Shown: piece by piece, positions 14,202 through 20,684 of the stretch
Layout of the letters: each line of letters starts with the position of its first letter
Position numbering within the stretch: the stretch's first letter is position 1
Assembly: GCA_964518135.1 (NCBI GenBank)
Contig: CAZFEY010000007.1
Coordinates: 1 to 24,821 of the forward strand
Direction of reading: 5' to 3'
DNA length: 24,821 nucleotides
Source of the DNA: 2-12-FULL-40-12 sp964518135
GTDB taxonomy: Bacteria; Patescibacteriota; Minisyncoccia; Minisyncoccales; 2-12-FULL-40-12
Program-made: the position numbers and the translations under genes
Notes under the pieces: generated by a model
What the model saw: only the letters and a program-made list of their open reading frames with translations
What the model was told of the DNA's origin: nothing
The model's database searches: none

Positions 14202-15620
14202 ATGCACTTGGAAGATTTAACAATAGTTAAGGCGGCCGAAGGTTTGCGTAAAAAAGAATTCTCGGCGGTCGAATTGTGCAACGCGTATCTAGAATTTATA
14301 GAAAAGAAAGATGCTGAACTTCACGCCTTTTTGAATGTTAATAAAGGTAACGTCCTTGATTATGCCAAGAAAGCGGATTCAGACATCGCGCAAGGTACAG
14401 CTTTTGCAATAACCGGAATTCCTTGCGCGATAAAAGACAATATTTTGGTAAGCGGTATCAAGTGTACTGCTGGTTCGAAAATTTTAGAAAACTACGTAGC
14501 TCCTTATGATGCTACTGTTGTTAAGCGGTTAAAAGACGCAGGAGCTGTTATTATAGGTAAAACTAATCTCGATGAATTTGCAATGGGAGCCTCAACCGAG
14601 AACTCTGCTTTTGGCTCAACAAAAAATCCGTACGATATATCAAGAGTGCCTGGTGGATCATCTGGTGGTTCTGCTGCAGCTGTTGCGGCTAATATGTGCT
14701 GTTTCGCATTGGGAAGCGATACGGGAGGATCTGTAAGACAGCCGGCCGCTTTTTGCGGGGTTGTGGGGTTAAAACCTACTTATGGATCGGTATCAAGGTA
14801 TGGTTTAATTGCTTTTGCCTCTTCTCTTGATCAGGTGGGACCGATTGGTAAAACCATTGAGGATTGTAAAATAATTTTTGATATTATTGCTGGTAAAGAT
14901 GAAAAAGATTCAACTAGTTTCCCGAGACCAACAGTAGAAAATCGGTTTGGTATTAAAGGTTTACGTGTTGGTATGCCAAAAGAATATTTCAAAGAAGGTT
15001 TAGATCCTGGTATTAAGGCTATATTTGACAAATCAGTCGAAAAGATGGAAGCAGCTGGCGCAAAAATAGAAGAGATTAGTCTTCCCCATAGTGAACATGC
15101 TATAGCGTGTTATTATATTATTAATCCGTCTGAAGCCAGTGCGAATTTAGCAAGGTATGATGGTATAAAATACGGCTTATCTATAGATAATGGTAAAAAT
15201 CTAGAAGATATTTATTTAGACACCAGAGAAGAGGGTTTTGGCAAGGAGGTTAAGAGAAGAATTATGCTCGGCACGTATGCTTTGTCCGCCGGTTATTACG
15301 ACGCCTATTATCTGAAGGCGCAGAAAGTTAGAGAGCTTATTAAAAAGGATTTCGAAAAAGCATTTGAAAAAATAGACGTAATTTTAACCCCCACCACACC
15401 TACTTTGCCTTTCAAGCTTGGAGAGAAAATGGATGATCCCTTGGCCATGTATCTATCAGATGTTTTTACCAGCCCAGTTAATTTAGCTGGTTTACCGGCA
15501 ATCTCTTTGCCCGCTGGCAATATTGATGGTTTGCCGGTCGGTCTGCAAATTATTGGAGGTTTATTTCAAGAAGAAAAAATTTTAAGCATTGGTGCAGAAT
15601 GCGAAAAATTATGGATTTAA
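14202..15620 (+). CDS. gatA: Aspartyl/glutamyl-tRNA amidotransferase subunit A
   Basis: Amidase subunit that releases ammonia from glutamine for transamidation. 472 residues, typical. The amidase-signature triad is visible: K78 in AIKDN, cis-serine S153 in GGSSGGS (151-157) and nucleophile S177 in GSDTGGSVRQ (171-180). Substrate-channel and C-terminal segments (PTTPTLPFKLGEK, NLAGLPAISLPAG) also match. It follows gatC and overlaps the start of the next gene. Its presence implies Gln-tRNA or Asn-tRNA is made indirectly. Confidence 0.97.
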   Translation: MHLEDLTIVKAAEGLRKKEFSAVELCNAYLEFIEKKDAELHAFLNVNKGNVLDYAKKADSDIAQGTAFAITGIPCAIKDNILVSGIKCTAGSKILENYVAPYDATVVKRLKDAGAVIIGKTNLDEFAMGASTENSAFGSTKNPYDISRVPGGSSGGSAAAVAANMCCFALGSDTGGSVRQPAAFCGVVGLKPTYGSVSRYGLIAFASSLDQVGPIGKTIEDCKIIFDIIAGKDEKDSTSFPRPTVENRFGIKGLRVGMPKEYFKEGLDPGIKAIFDKSVEKMEAAGAKIEEISLPHSEHAIACYYIINPSEASANLARYDGIKYGLSIDNGKNLEDIYLDTREEGFGKEVKRRIMLGTYALSAGYYDAYYLKAQKVRELIKKDFEKAFEKIDVILTPTTPTLPFKLGEKMDDPLAMYLSDVFTSPVNLAGLPAISLPAGNIDGLPVGLQIIGGLFQEEKILSIGAECEKLWI

Positions 15621-16120
15621 CAAATTTTCTTTCAATGAGTTTTATTCCAGCCGGTATGTTGCTTGCTCTTAAGATTATATTTATCGCAATTTCGTTATTT
15701 TTCGTCGCCGGCATTGCTTTTTTTCTAAAACAAACCAATTGGCTAGGTTACCGTTACACGCAGGATTTGCAAGATTTTCTATCGTTTAGAGCCAGTTTTG
15801 CAAAGAAATTCGAAAAAATGTTCAAAAAGATCAATAAGCGGCTAGATAGTCAGTCTGTCGGCGAACACAAGCTTGCCCTAATTGAAGTTGATAATCTTCT
15901 TGGAGAAGTTTTGGATAAAATGAAGTATAAGGGTAGAGATATTGAGGATAAATTGGTGGGTGCAACCGATGGAACTATTTCTAATATACAAGAAATAAAA
16001 GATGTACGTAAAATCATAAACAACATCATGAATGACCCCGATTATAACGTGAGTTTAGATAGGGCTAGAAGCATTGTTAAGGTTTACGAAAAAGCGCTTC
16101 AGGATTTGAATATAATTTGA
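15611..16120 (+). CDS. Single-pass membrane protein with helical C-terminal domain, unknown function
   Basis: 169 residues from the ATG at 15611, overlapping gatA by 10 bases (an ATG at 15599 would add four residues). A membrane segment at about residues 12-40 is followed by a basic stretch with FRASFAKKFEKMFKKINKRL and a helical domain containing KLALIEVDNLLGEVLDKMKYKGRD and NDPDYNVSLDRARSIVKVYEKAL. From memory, related Patescibacteria proteins end in an HEPN-like segment with an R-x4-H motif before DPDY; here the corresponding positions read INNIMN, so that motif would be lost. This relationship was not tested. The overlap suggests translational coupling to gatA. Confidence 0.7.
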   Translation: MDLTNFLSMSFIPAGMLLALKIIFIAISLFFVAGIAFFLKQTNWLGYRYTQDLQDFLSFRASFAKKFEKMFKKINKRLDSQSVGEHKLALIEVDNLLGEVLDKMKYKGRDIEDKLVGATDGTISNIQEIKDVRKIINNIMNDPDYNVSLDRARSIVKVYEKALQDLNII

Positions 16121-16257
16121 TTTTTCTTCAAAAATTAGCTATAAATACAAATTGGATGTTATTCCAAGATTTTTAAGTTGTTCTTATCGCGAGACACAGA
16201 GAAAAATTTTATAAGTCAGGCATTGGTAGGGAAAAGTTGAAAAGTTTATTTATTCGC

Positions 16258-16328
16258 CGCGGGGTAGAGAAGTAGTATCTTGCGAGGCCCATAACCTCGA
16301 GACGCCGGTGCAATTCCGGCCCCCGCAA
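16258..16328 (+). tRNA. Initiator tRNA-fMet (CAU)
   Basis: A cloverleaf fits in 71 nt. The acceptor 5' strand CGCGGGG pairs with CCCCGCA leaving a C1-A72 mismatch, the hallmark of bacterial initiators, and the D stem has A11-U24, another initiator trait. Anticodon arm: CGAGG (16283-16287), loop CCCATAA with CAT at 16290-16292, CCTCG. Variable loop AGAC, T stem GCCGG/CCGGC. Oddities: C33 replaces the near-universal U33, the D loop AGTAGTA lacks the GG pair, the T loop is TGCAATT (G55 for U55), and the stem has A29-U41 instead of the first of three GC pairs. A73 is followed by CAC, so CCA is not encoded. Confidence 0.8.
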
Positions 16329-16330
16329 CA

Positions 16331-16410
16331 CTTCGACCCGCTCCGCTCACTCAGTGTAGGCAATAAGCGGAACGAGTCAGCGAGTTGAAATGTCCCGAGC
16401 TTATCGAAGG
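16331..16410. repeat. GC-rich palindromic element between tRNA-fMet and the GIY-YIG gene
   Basis: Begins three bases after the tRNA. CTTCGA (16331-16336) and TCGAAG (16404-16409) bound it; inside, TCCGCT... style pairing joins 16342-16347 with 16366-16371. Hand count is 44 of 80 G or C, above the surroundings. The right end, TGTCCCGAGCTTATCGAAGG, resembles a palindromic repeat end that I recall from many bacterial genomes (recollection, not a search). It shares CGAGTCAGC (16373-16381) with the block at 17024-17032. Its last bases provide the ribosome site of the next gene. Confidence 0.5.
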
Positions 16411-16415
16411 AAAAT

Positions 16416-16652
16416 ATGTGGTCTGTATATATCCTTAGGTGTAAAGATGGGAGTCTGTATACTGGTATAACCACGGATATAGACCGACGTCTTCGTGAGC
16501 ATTTAGATGGAAAAGGTGGAAGATATACAAGGTCTTTTAAGGTTGATAGTTTGGTCTATTCTGAGTCGTATGTTTCTAGACAAGATGCACAGAGAAGGGA
16601 AAAACAGATTAAGGGATGGAGAAGACAAAAGAAAAATAACTTAATACGATAA
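16416..16652 (+). CDS. GIY-YIG nuclease-domain protein (UPF0213/YhbQ-like)
   Basis: 78 residues consisting of one GIY-YIG domain. VYIL (4-7) and YTGIT (15-19) form the two core strands, with R25/R27 and H29 in DIDRRLREH, Y37, and the catalytic glutamate E62 in RREKQIKGW. Small standalone proteins of this type are common in bacteria; some act on DNA, but most have no known role. The ATG has AAGGA five bases upstream, supplied by the end of the palindromic element. It lies within a tRNA cluster, which might suggest mobility, but the family is usually not a homing nuclease. Confidence 0.88.
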   Translation: MWSVYILRCKDGSLYTGITTDIDRRLREHLDGKGGRYTRSFKVDSLVYSESYVSRQDAQRREKQIKGWRRQKKNNLIR

Positions 16653-16665
16653 GGTGTTCCTACGC

Positions 16666-16738
16666 GCCAGCGTAGCTCAGCGGTTAGAGCGGGCGTTTCA
16701 TAAGCGCTAGGTCGGAGGTTCGACTCCTCCCGTTGGCA
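16666..16738 (+). tRNA. tRNA with CAU anticodon (elongator Met or Ile2)
   Basis: A full cloverleaf of 73 nt: acceptor GCCAGCG with CGTTGGC (one G-U), D arm GCTC-AGCGGTTA-GAGC, anticodon loop TTCATAA (16697-16703) between GGCGT and GCGCT, variable loop AGGTC, T arm GGAGG-TTCGACT-CCTCC, A73. CCA is not encoded. CAU elongators may be methionine tRNA or the lysidine-modified isoleucine tRNA; the anticodon stem resembles tRNA-Ile2 of E. coli, but the acceptor does not settle it. Confidence 0.9.
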
Positions 16739-16763
16739 TAATACTGGCAAGATATGCAATGTA

Positions 16764-16830
16764 GGTTGGAAGCCTGCCCCATAGCTCCCGCGTAGCGGGA
16801 TGGTTCGGGGTTCAATTCTTCCCACAGCCA
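16764..16830 (+). other. tRNA-like remnant or structured RNA
   Basis: The 3' part looks like a tRNA: T loop TTCAATT (16811-16817) with a near-complete stem CGGGG/CTTCC and a 3' strand CACAGCC plus A (16823-16830). A CCCGC-GTA-GCGGG hairpin (16787-16799) occupies the anticodon position. No matching 5' acceptor strand or D arm exists. GGTTG (16764-16768) can pair with CAGCC (16825-16829), and CCAT with ATGG, giving a long imperfect hairpin. It lies between two good tRNA genes. A decayed tRNA is the likeliest reading. Confidence 0.3.
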
Positions 16831-16845
16831 CAAGTATTAAAATAT

Positions 16846-16921
16846 GGACCCATAGTGTAGCCCGGTTTAACACGTCTCCCTGTCACGGAGAAGATCAGGG
16901 GTTCAAATCCCCTTGGGTCCG
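16846..16921 (+). tRNA. tRNA-Asp (GUC)
   Basis: Complete 76-nt cloverleaf: acceptor GGACCCA with TGGGTCC, D arm GTGT/ACAC, anticodon arm TCTCC-CTGTCAC-GGAGA with anticodon GTC, variable loop AGATC, T arm AGGGG-TTCAAAT-CCCCT and discriminator G73, which is the aspartate identity base. CCA is not encoded. Its 3' end (16904-16922) recurs exactly at 17050-17068. Confidence 0.97.
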
Positions 16922-16922
16922 C

Positions 16923-16966
16923 ATTAACAATTGACACCGGCTTTTTGGTCGGTGTTAATTGTTAAT
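16923..16966. terminator. Long hairpin after tRNA-Asp
   Basis: A 17-bp stem (one G-U) pairs 16923-16939 with 16950-16966 around the loop GCTTTTTGGT, starting two bases after the tRNA. It probably ends the tRNA transcript or directs 3' processing. The U-run lies in the loop rather than after the stem, so simple intrinsic termination is not certain. Confidence 0.55.
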
Positions 16967-16972
16967 TAGGTT

Positions 16973-17056
16973 GGATTTGAAAGCCGGACTTCGCCGTAGG
17001 GCGAAGGAGGCGGGGTCGCGAGCCGAGTCAGCAGGCGAGGACTTGTGACCAAATCC
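16973..17056. other. GC-rich block bounded by inverted GGATTTG/CAAATCC
   Basis: GGATTTG (16973-16979) pairs with CAAATCC (17050-17056). Between them is a 7-bp hairpin CTTCGCC/GGCGAAG (16989-16995 with 17000-17006). A hand count of 16981-17040 gives 43 of 60 G or C (72%), far above the genome around it. No coding potential is seen. It carries CGAGTCAGC in common with the element at 16331-16410. Confidence 0.45.
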
Positions 17057-17068
17057 CCTTGGGTCCGC
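17050..17068 (+). repeat. Exact 19-nt duplicate of the tRNA-Asp 3' end
   Basis: The 19 bases CAAATCCCCTTGGGTCCGC repeat positions 16904-16922 exactly, 146 bases apart. They cover part of the T loop, the T stem 3' strand, the acceptor 3' strand and the discriminator. Integrating elements leave exactly such a copy at attachment sites, but no integrase gene is present between or near the copies. Confidence 0.7.
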
Positions 17069-17081
17069 TTAATTAAAAACG

Positions 17082-17117
17082 AAACTCAAAGCCCGCTTTT
17101 TGGCGGGTTTTGAGTTT
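17082..17117. terminator. Strong bidirectional-type hairpin
   Basis: A 15-bp stem with one G-U pairs 17082-17096 with 17103-17117 (core GCCCGC/GCGGGT, outer AAACTCAAA/TTTGAGTTT) with the loop TTTTTG. It closes the RNA-rich patch just before the pheS promoter. Confidence 0.65.
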
Positions 17118-17125
17118 GGTGGGGG

Positions 17126-17154
17126 TTGTTTTTGAGTTAAAATTGGGGTAAAAT
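17126..17154 (+). promoter_or_regulatory. Probable pheS-gyrB promoter
   Basis: TTGTTT (17126-17131), a 17-base spacer and TAAAAT (17149-17154) lie just after the hairpin and about 65 bases before the pheS ATG. Confidence 0.5.
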
Positions 17155-17218
17155 AAAATGGCATTAGCTAGACATAGCTTTTTGTTTTACTGGTGGAATT
17201 AGTTTGGAAATTAAAAAT

Positions 17219-18364
17219 ATGCGAAAAATAATCATAGTGGATAATCCTGCAGAAAAAGTTTTGATTGAAGATCTTGTAGCCAGAAACGATGTAAAAGCAG
17301 AAAGAATTAAAAGATTGTTAGAACTCCCAGACCTTACGAAAAAAGAGAATTCTCCCATAAAAATTTTGGTTGATCAGATAATAAATTTGCCCAGATTTAA
17401 AGATTTTGACTTAATTGATTTTTCTCGAATAGTCACCATTGAAGAGAATTTTGATATTTTGAATACCCCAAAAGATCATCCTAGCCGTAGAGAGACAGAT
17501 ACCTATTACCTTTCGGATAAATATGTTTTAAGAACGCACACTACAGTTATGTGGTCTCTTTACTTGAAAGAGCCGGGTATTTTTGAAAAATTAAAAACCG
17601 AAGGACGTATTGGATTATTGTCAACAGGCACGGTTTTTCGCAAAGACGAGATTGACAGAAAACACTTTCCGGCATTTCATCAAATAGATGGTTTATATAT
17701 AGCCAAAAAAGACCAAGAAATTATAACTCAAAAGGATTTAGAAGACGTCGAGCTGGATATTGCAAAAAGTATTTTCGGTAATAATGTTAAATATAGATTT
17801 CTTACAGACACCTTTCCGTTTACTGATCCATCGGTGCAAATGGAAATTGAATTTAATAATGACTGGTTTGAAGTAGTTGGTTCTGGCTTGGTTCATACTC
17901 AAGTATTGAAAAATCTTGGTTTAGATCCCGAAATTTATAATGGTTGGGCGTTCGGGTTCGGCGTAGAAAGATTGGCAATGGTAAAGATGGAAATTCCCGA
18001 CATAAGAATTTTGTGGTCTGACGACCCAAGAATTACAAGCCAATTTAAAGACATAAACAGCAAGTTCAAAGAGGTAAGCAAATACCCGGCGGTTTTGAGA
18101 GATATTTCATTTGTTATTGATAAGAATATAAACTTGAATAATTATTACGAAATTGTTAGAGATTTTGCCGAGGACTTGATCGAGGAAGTCAAACTTTTAG
18201 ATAGCTATGAAGATGATGCTAAATTTGGTAAGGATAAAAAAAGCTATACTTTTCGTATAATTTATAGATCGCCAGAAAGAACATTGACTAATGAGGAAAT
18301 AAATAGAATCCAAAAAGAAATCGAAGAAAGAACAAAACAAGATTTAAACGCGACTTTACGATAA
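17219..18364 (+). CDS. pheS: Phenylalanyl-tRNA synthetase, single-chain mitochondrial type (PheS core plus FDX-ACB)
   Basis: Charges tRNA-Phe. 381 residues from the ATG at 17219; an in-frame TTG at 17204 would add five. The class II core has DHPSR (86-90), motif 2 in FRKDEIDRKHFPAFHQ (140-155) and motif 3 in GWAFGFGVERLAM (242-254). Instead of ending there, as bacterial PheS does, it continues into a ferredoxin-fold anticodon-binding domain (about 287-381: SKYPAVLRDISFVI, the FRIIYRSPERTLTNEE stretch). In ordinary bacteria that domain belongs to PheT. The layout and many segments match mitochondrial PheRS, which is a monomer without the B3/B4 editing domain. The normal N-terminal coiled coil is also missing. 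The next gene is gyrB, one base overlapping, and no pheT is nearby. Confidence 0.93.
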   Translation: MRKIIIVDNPAEKVLIEDLVARNDVKAERIKRLLELPDLTKKENSPIKILVDQIINLPRFKDFDLIDFSRIVTIEENFDILNTPKDHPSRRETDTYYLSDKYVLRTHTTVMWSLYLKEPGIFEKLKTEGRIGLLSTGTVFRKDEIDRKHFPAFHQIDGLYIAKKDQEIITQKDLEDVELDIAKSIFGNNVKYRFLTDTFPFTDPSVQMEIEFNNDWFEVVGSGLVHTQVLKNLGLDPEIYNGWAFGFGVERLAMVKMEIPDIRILWSDDPRITSQFKDINSKFKEVSKYPAVLRDISFVIDKNINLNNYYEIVRDFAEDLIEEVKLLDSYEDDAKFGKDKKSYTFRIIYRSPERTLTNEEINRIQKEIEERTKQDLNATLR

Positions 18365-20325
18365 TGAAAAAAGATACAAAAAATAATAAAGTTCAAGCAA
18401 TAGGTAGGGTTAAAAAAGAAGAAGGCTATAGCGCGAAAGACATATATGTTTTAGAGGGATTGGATCCTGTCAGGAAAAGACCCGCAATGTATATTGGCTC
18501 AACTGGCCCGGAAGGATTACACCATTTAATATGGGAAGTCGTTGATAATGGCATAGATGAATGTTTGGCAGGATATGCTAATGAGATCAGGGTTGCCTTA
18601 TTGCCAGGGAACAAAGTTCAAACCCAGGACAATGGTCGTGGAATACCGGTTGATATCCATCCCCAAACAAAAAAATCGGCGTTAGAAACGGTTATGACAA
18701 CACTACACGCGGGAGCTAAATTTGGCTCAAAAGCTTATCAGGTTTCAGGAGGTCTTCATGGTGTCGGTGTTTCGGTTGTTTGCGCTCTTTCTTCTTGGAT
18801 GCAAGCCGAAGTCTGTCGCGATGGCGCGAAATATTTTCAAGAGTATGCCAAAGGAAAACCCAAGAATAAGGTAAAACAAATCGGAAAATGCAAGCAAAGC
18901 GGAACATCAGTCATCTTTGAGCCAGATACAGAGATTTTCCAGGATATAAGATTCGACTTGAAGAAGATATTAAGCCATTTGCGTCAACAGGCTTACTTGA
19001 CGAAGGGAGTAAAGATGACTATCACGGATGATCGAGAAAAAATTAAAAAAAATCACACGTTTTATTTTGAAGGAGGACTTTATTCTTATGTAAAATACCT
19101 TGCTCGAGGAGTGAATTCTCGTCATCCCAATATTTACTATGGGACAGGAGAAAAGAGCGATATCGTTGTTGAGGCAGCATTTCAATATACGGAAGAGTAT
19201 GAGTGTTACGAGGAAAGTTTTGCCAATAATATTTGGACAAAAGAAGGAGGAACTCATCTTACCGGTTTTCGCACCGCTCTTACCAGGGCCTTTAATGATT
19301 ATGCTAAGAAAAATAATCTTATTAAGAATGGCGATGACAATTTAACAGGAGACGATATGAGAGACGGTTTAACTGCCGTTGTCTCTGTGAAAATCAGAGA
19401 GCCACAATTCGAAGGCCAGACCAAGGCAAAGCTCGGAAATCCAGAAGCTAAAACGGCTGTGGAGGGAGTTGTTTTAGAGACCTTATCCGATTTCTTAGAA
19501 AGAAATCCCGCAGACGCAAAAGCAATAATTGATAAATGTGTTTTGGCTCAAAAAGCCAGAAAGGCGGCTAGAGCAGCTAAAGAGACGATATTAAGAAAAG
19601 GCATTTTAGATGGCTTAACTCTCCCTGGTAAATTAGCCGATTGTATTTCAAGAAAACCAGAAGAGTCGGAGCTTTTTATCGTGGAAGGAGAGTCTGCCGG
19701 AGGATCTGGTAAGCAAGCAAGAGACAGAAGATTCCAGGCAATATTGCCCCTTCGTGGTAAAATTCTTAATGTTGAAAGGGCTCGTCTCGACAAGATATTA
19801 GCATCAAAGGAAATTAAAACTTTAATTGTGGCCTTGGGCACAGCCATTGCTGAAGATTTTAATTTAGAAAAATTAAGATATCATAGGGTGATTCTGACCC
19901 TAGATGCTGATGTCGATGGTTCTCATATCAGGACTTTATTGCTTACGCTTTTCTACCGCTACCTTAAACCTATAATTGAAGCAGGGTATCTTTATATTGC
20001 CCAACCACCTCTTTACAAGGTTCAAGTAGGTAAACAAACAGAATATGCTTATACCGAAGAGGATAAGATAGAGATCGTAAGCGATCTTAAGAAGCAAAAT
20101 AAATCTAATCCTTTCATTCAAAGGTATAAAGGGTTAGGGGAGATGAATAGTCAAGAATTATGGGAAACAACCATGAATCCGGAAAATAGGGTTTTGCTAA
20201 GAATCACAATGAAGGACGCCAGGGAATCAGACAAAATCTTTGATACATTAATGGGAGATGAAGTTTTACCAAGAAAGAAGTTTATTCACGCGCACGCTAA
20301 AACAGCAAGGAATTTAGACATTTAA
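18364..20325 (+). CDS. gyrB: DNA gyrase subunit B
   Basis: ATPase/TOPRIM subunit of gyrase, which introduces negative supercoils. 653 residues, the length of Gram-positive GyrB without the proteobacterial insertion. GHKL ATPase residues: N62 in EVVDNGIDE, D89 in QDNGRGIP, and the GLHGVG lid (130-135). TOPRIM: EGESAGG and DADVDGSHIRTLLLT. The C-terminal QRYKGLGEMNSQELW and the ending HAHAKTARNLDI favour GyrB over ParE, though only phylogeny can fully separate them. Its ATG shares a base with the pheS stop. A good promoter for secE begins five bases after its stop. Confidence 0.95.
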   Translation: MKKDTKNNKVQAIGRVKKEEGYSAKDIYVLEGLDPVRKRPAMYIGSTGPEGLHHLIWEVVDNGIDECLAGYANEIRVALLPGNKVQTQDNGRGIPVDIHPQTKKSALETVMTTLHAGAKFGSKAYQVSGGLHGVGVSVVCALSSWMQAEVCRDGAKYFQEYAKGKPKNKVKQIGKCKQSGTSVIFEPDTEIFQDIRFDLKKILSHLRQQAYLTKGVKMTITDDREKIKKNHTFYFEGGLYSYVKYLARGVNSRHPNIYYGTGEKSDIVVEAAFQYTEEYECYEESFANNIWTKEGGTHLTGFRTALTRAFNDYAKKNNLIKNGDDNLTGDDMRDGLTAVVSVKIREPQFEGQTKAKLGNPEAKTAVEGVVLETLSDFLERNPADAKAIIDKCVLAQKARKAARAAKETILRKGILDGLTLPGKLADCISRKPEESELFIVEGESAGGSGKQARDRRFQAILPLRGKILNVERARLDKILASKEIKTLIVALGTAIAEDFNLEKLRYHRVILTLDADVDGSHIRTLLLTLFYRYLKPIIEAGYLYIAQPPLYKVQVGKQTEYAYTEEDKIEIVSDLKKQNKSNPFIQRYKGLGEMNSQELWETTMNPENRVLLRITMKDARESDKIFDTLMGDEVLPRKKFIHAHAKTARNLDI

Positions 20326-20330
20326 AGGGA

Positions 20331-20359
20331 TTGACAGGCAGGTTATTTTCGGCTAATCT
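20331..20359 (+). promoter_or_regulatory. Promoter of secE-nusG
   Basis: Perfect TTGACA (20331-20336), exactly 17 bases, then TAATCT (20354-20359, four of six bases of TATAAT). It starts five bases after the gyrB stop and is about 95 bases before secE. Confidence 0.65.
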
Positions 20360-20372
20360 TATATTATTAAGA

Positions 20373-20395
20373 GTGGCCGCGATAGGCCATTTTTT
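20373..20395 (+). terminator. Terminator-like hairpin in the secE leader
   Basis: TGGCC (20374-20378) pairs with GGCCA (20385-20389), extendable by a G-U pair, and is followed by six T residues (20390-20395). It lies just downstream of the expected transcription start. It may end gyrB transcripts or attenuate secE-nusG. A second small dyad AAACC/GGTTT (20396-20400 with 20405-20409) follows directly. Confidence 0.5.
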
Positions 20396-20454
20396 AAACC
20401 AGAAGGTTTTAAAAAGCAAAGCGTTTAACTTTTTAGAGTCCTTAAGAAATAAAT

Positions 20455-20649
20455 ATGAATTTAGTCAATAAAATTACTAGTTTTCTCAAGGAGGTAACGC
20501 TAGAAATTAAAAAGGTCAATTGGCCCACAAGGCAAGAAACCCTTAAATACACTCTTATTGTGGTTGGGGTATCTTTTCTGTTGGCGTTTTTTCTCGGCGG
20601 ACTCGATATTCTTTTTCAATTCGTGATAAGTAAATCTATTCTTAGGTAG
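20455..20649 (+). CDS. secE: Preprotein translocase subunit SecE
   Basis: Small clamp subunit of the SecYEG channel. 64 residues, the single-membrane-helix form found in most bacteria. The amphipathic segment with the family motif KKVNWPTRQETLKY (19-32) precedes one membrane helix (about 34-60). It is followed 35 bases later by nusG, the standard secE-nusG pair. Confidence 0.95.
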   Translation: MNLVNKITSFLKEVTLEIKKVNWPTRQETLKYTLIVVGVSFLLAFFLGGLDILFQFVISKSILR

Positions 20650-20684
20650 CATACCCGAAGCAGTAGCTTCATTAAAAAGCAATT

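Noticed and set aside
16121..16257. Promoter for the tRNA patch (TTGGTA at 16223 with TTATTT at 16246)
   Set aside because: Both boxes are poor and the start would fall on the mature tRNA end; nothing else definite is seen in this AT-rich gap.
16556..16873. A 105-codon minus-strand frame across the tRNA cluster
   Set aside because: It is antisense to a tRNA and a GIY-YIG gene; strings such as EESNLRPSAYETPALTAELR are what antisense tRNA translations look like, so it is not a gene.
16923..17068. A complete integrated element at tRNA-Asp
   Set aside because: Only 127 bases separate the two copies and there is no coding sequence or integrase, so at most a scar or site can be claimed.
18716..18907. 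Minus-strand frames inside gyrB, mreB, gatA and other genes
   Set aside because: They lie wholly inside well-identified genes, have biased compositions and show no recognisable motifs.
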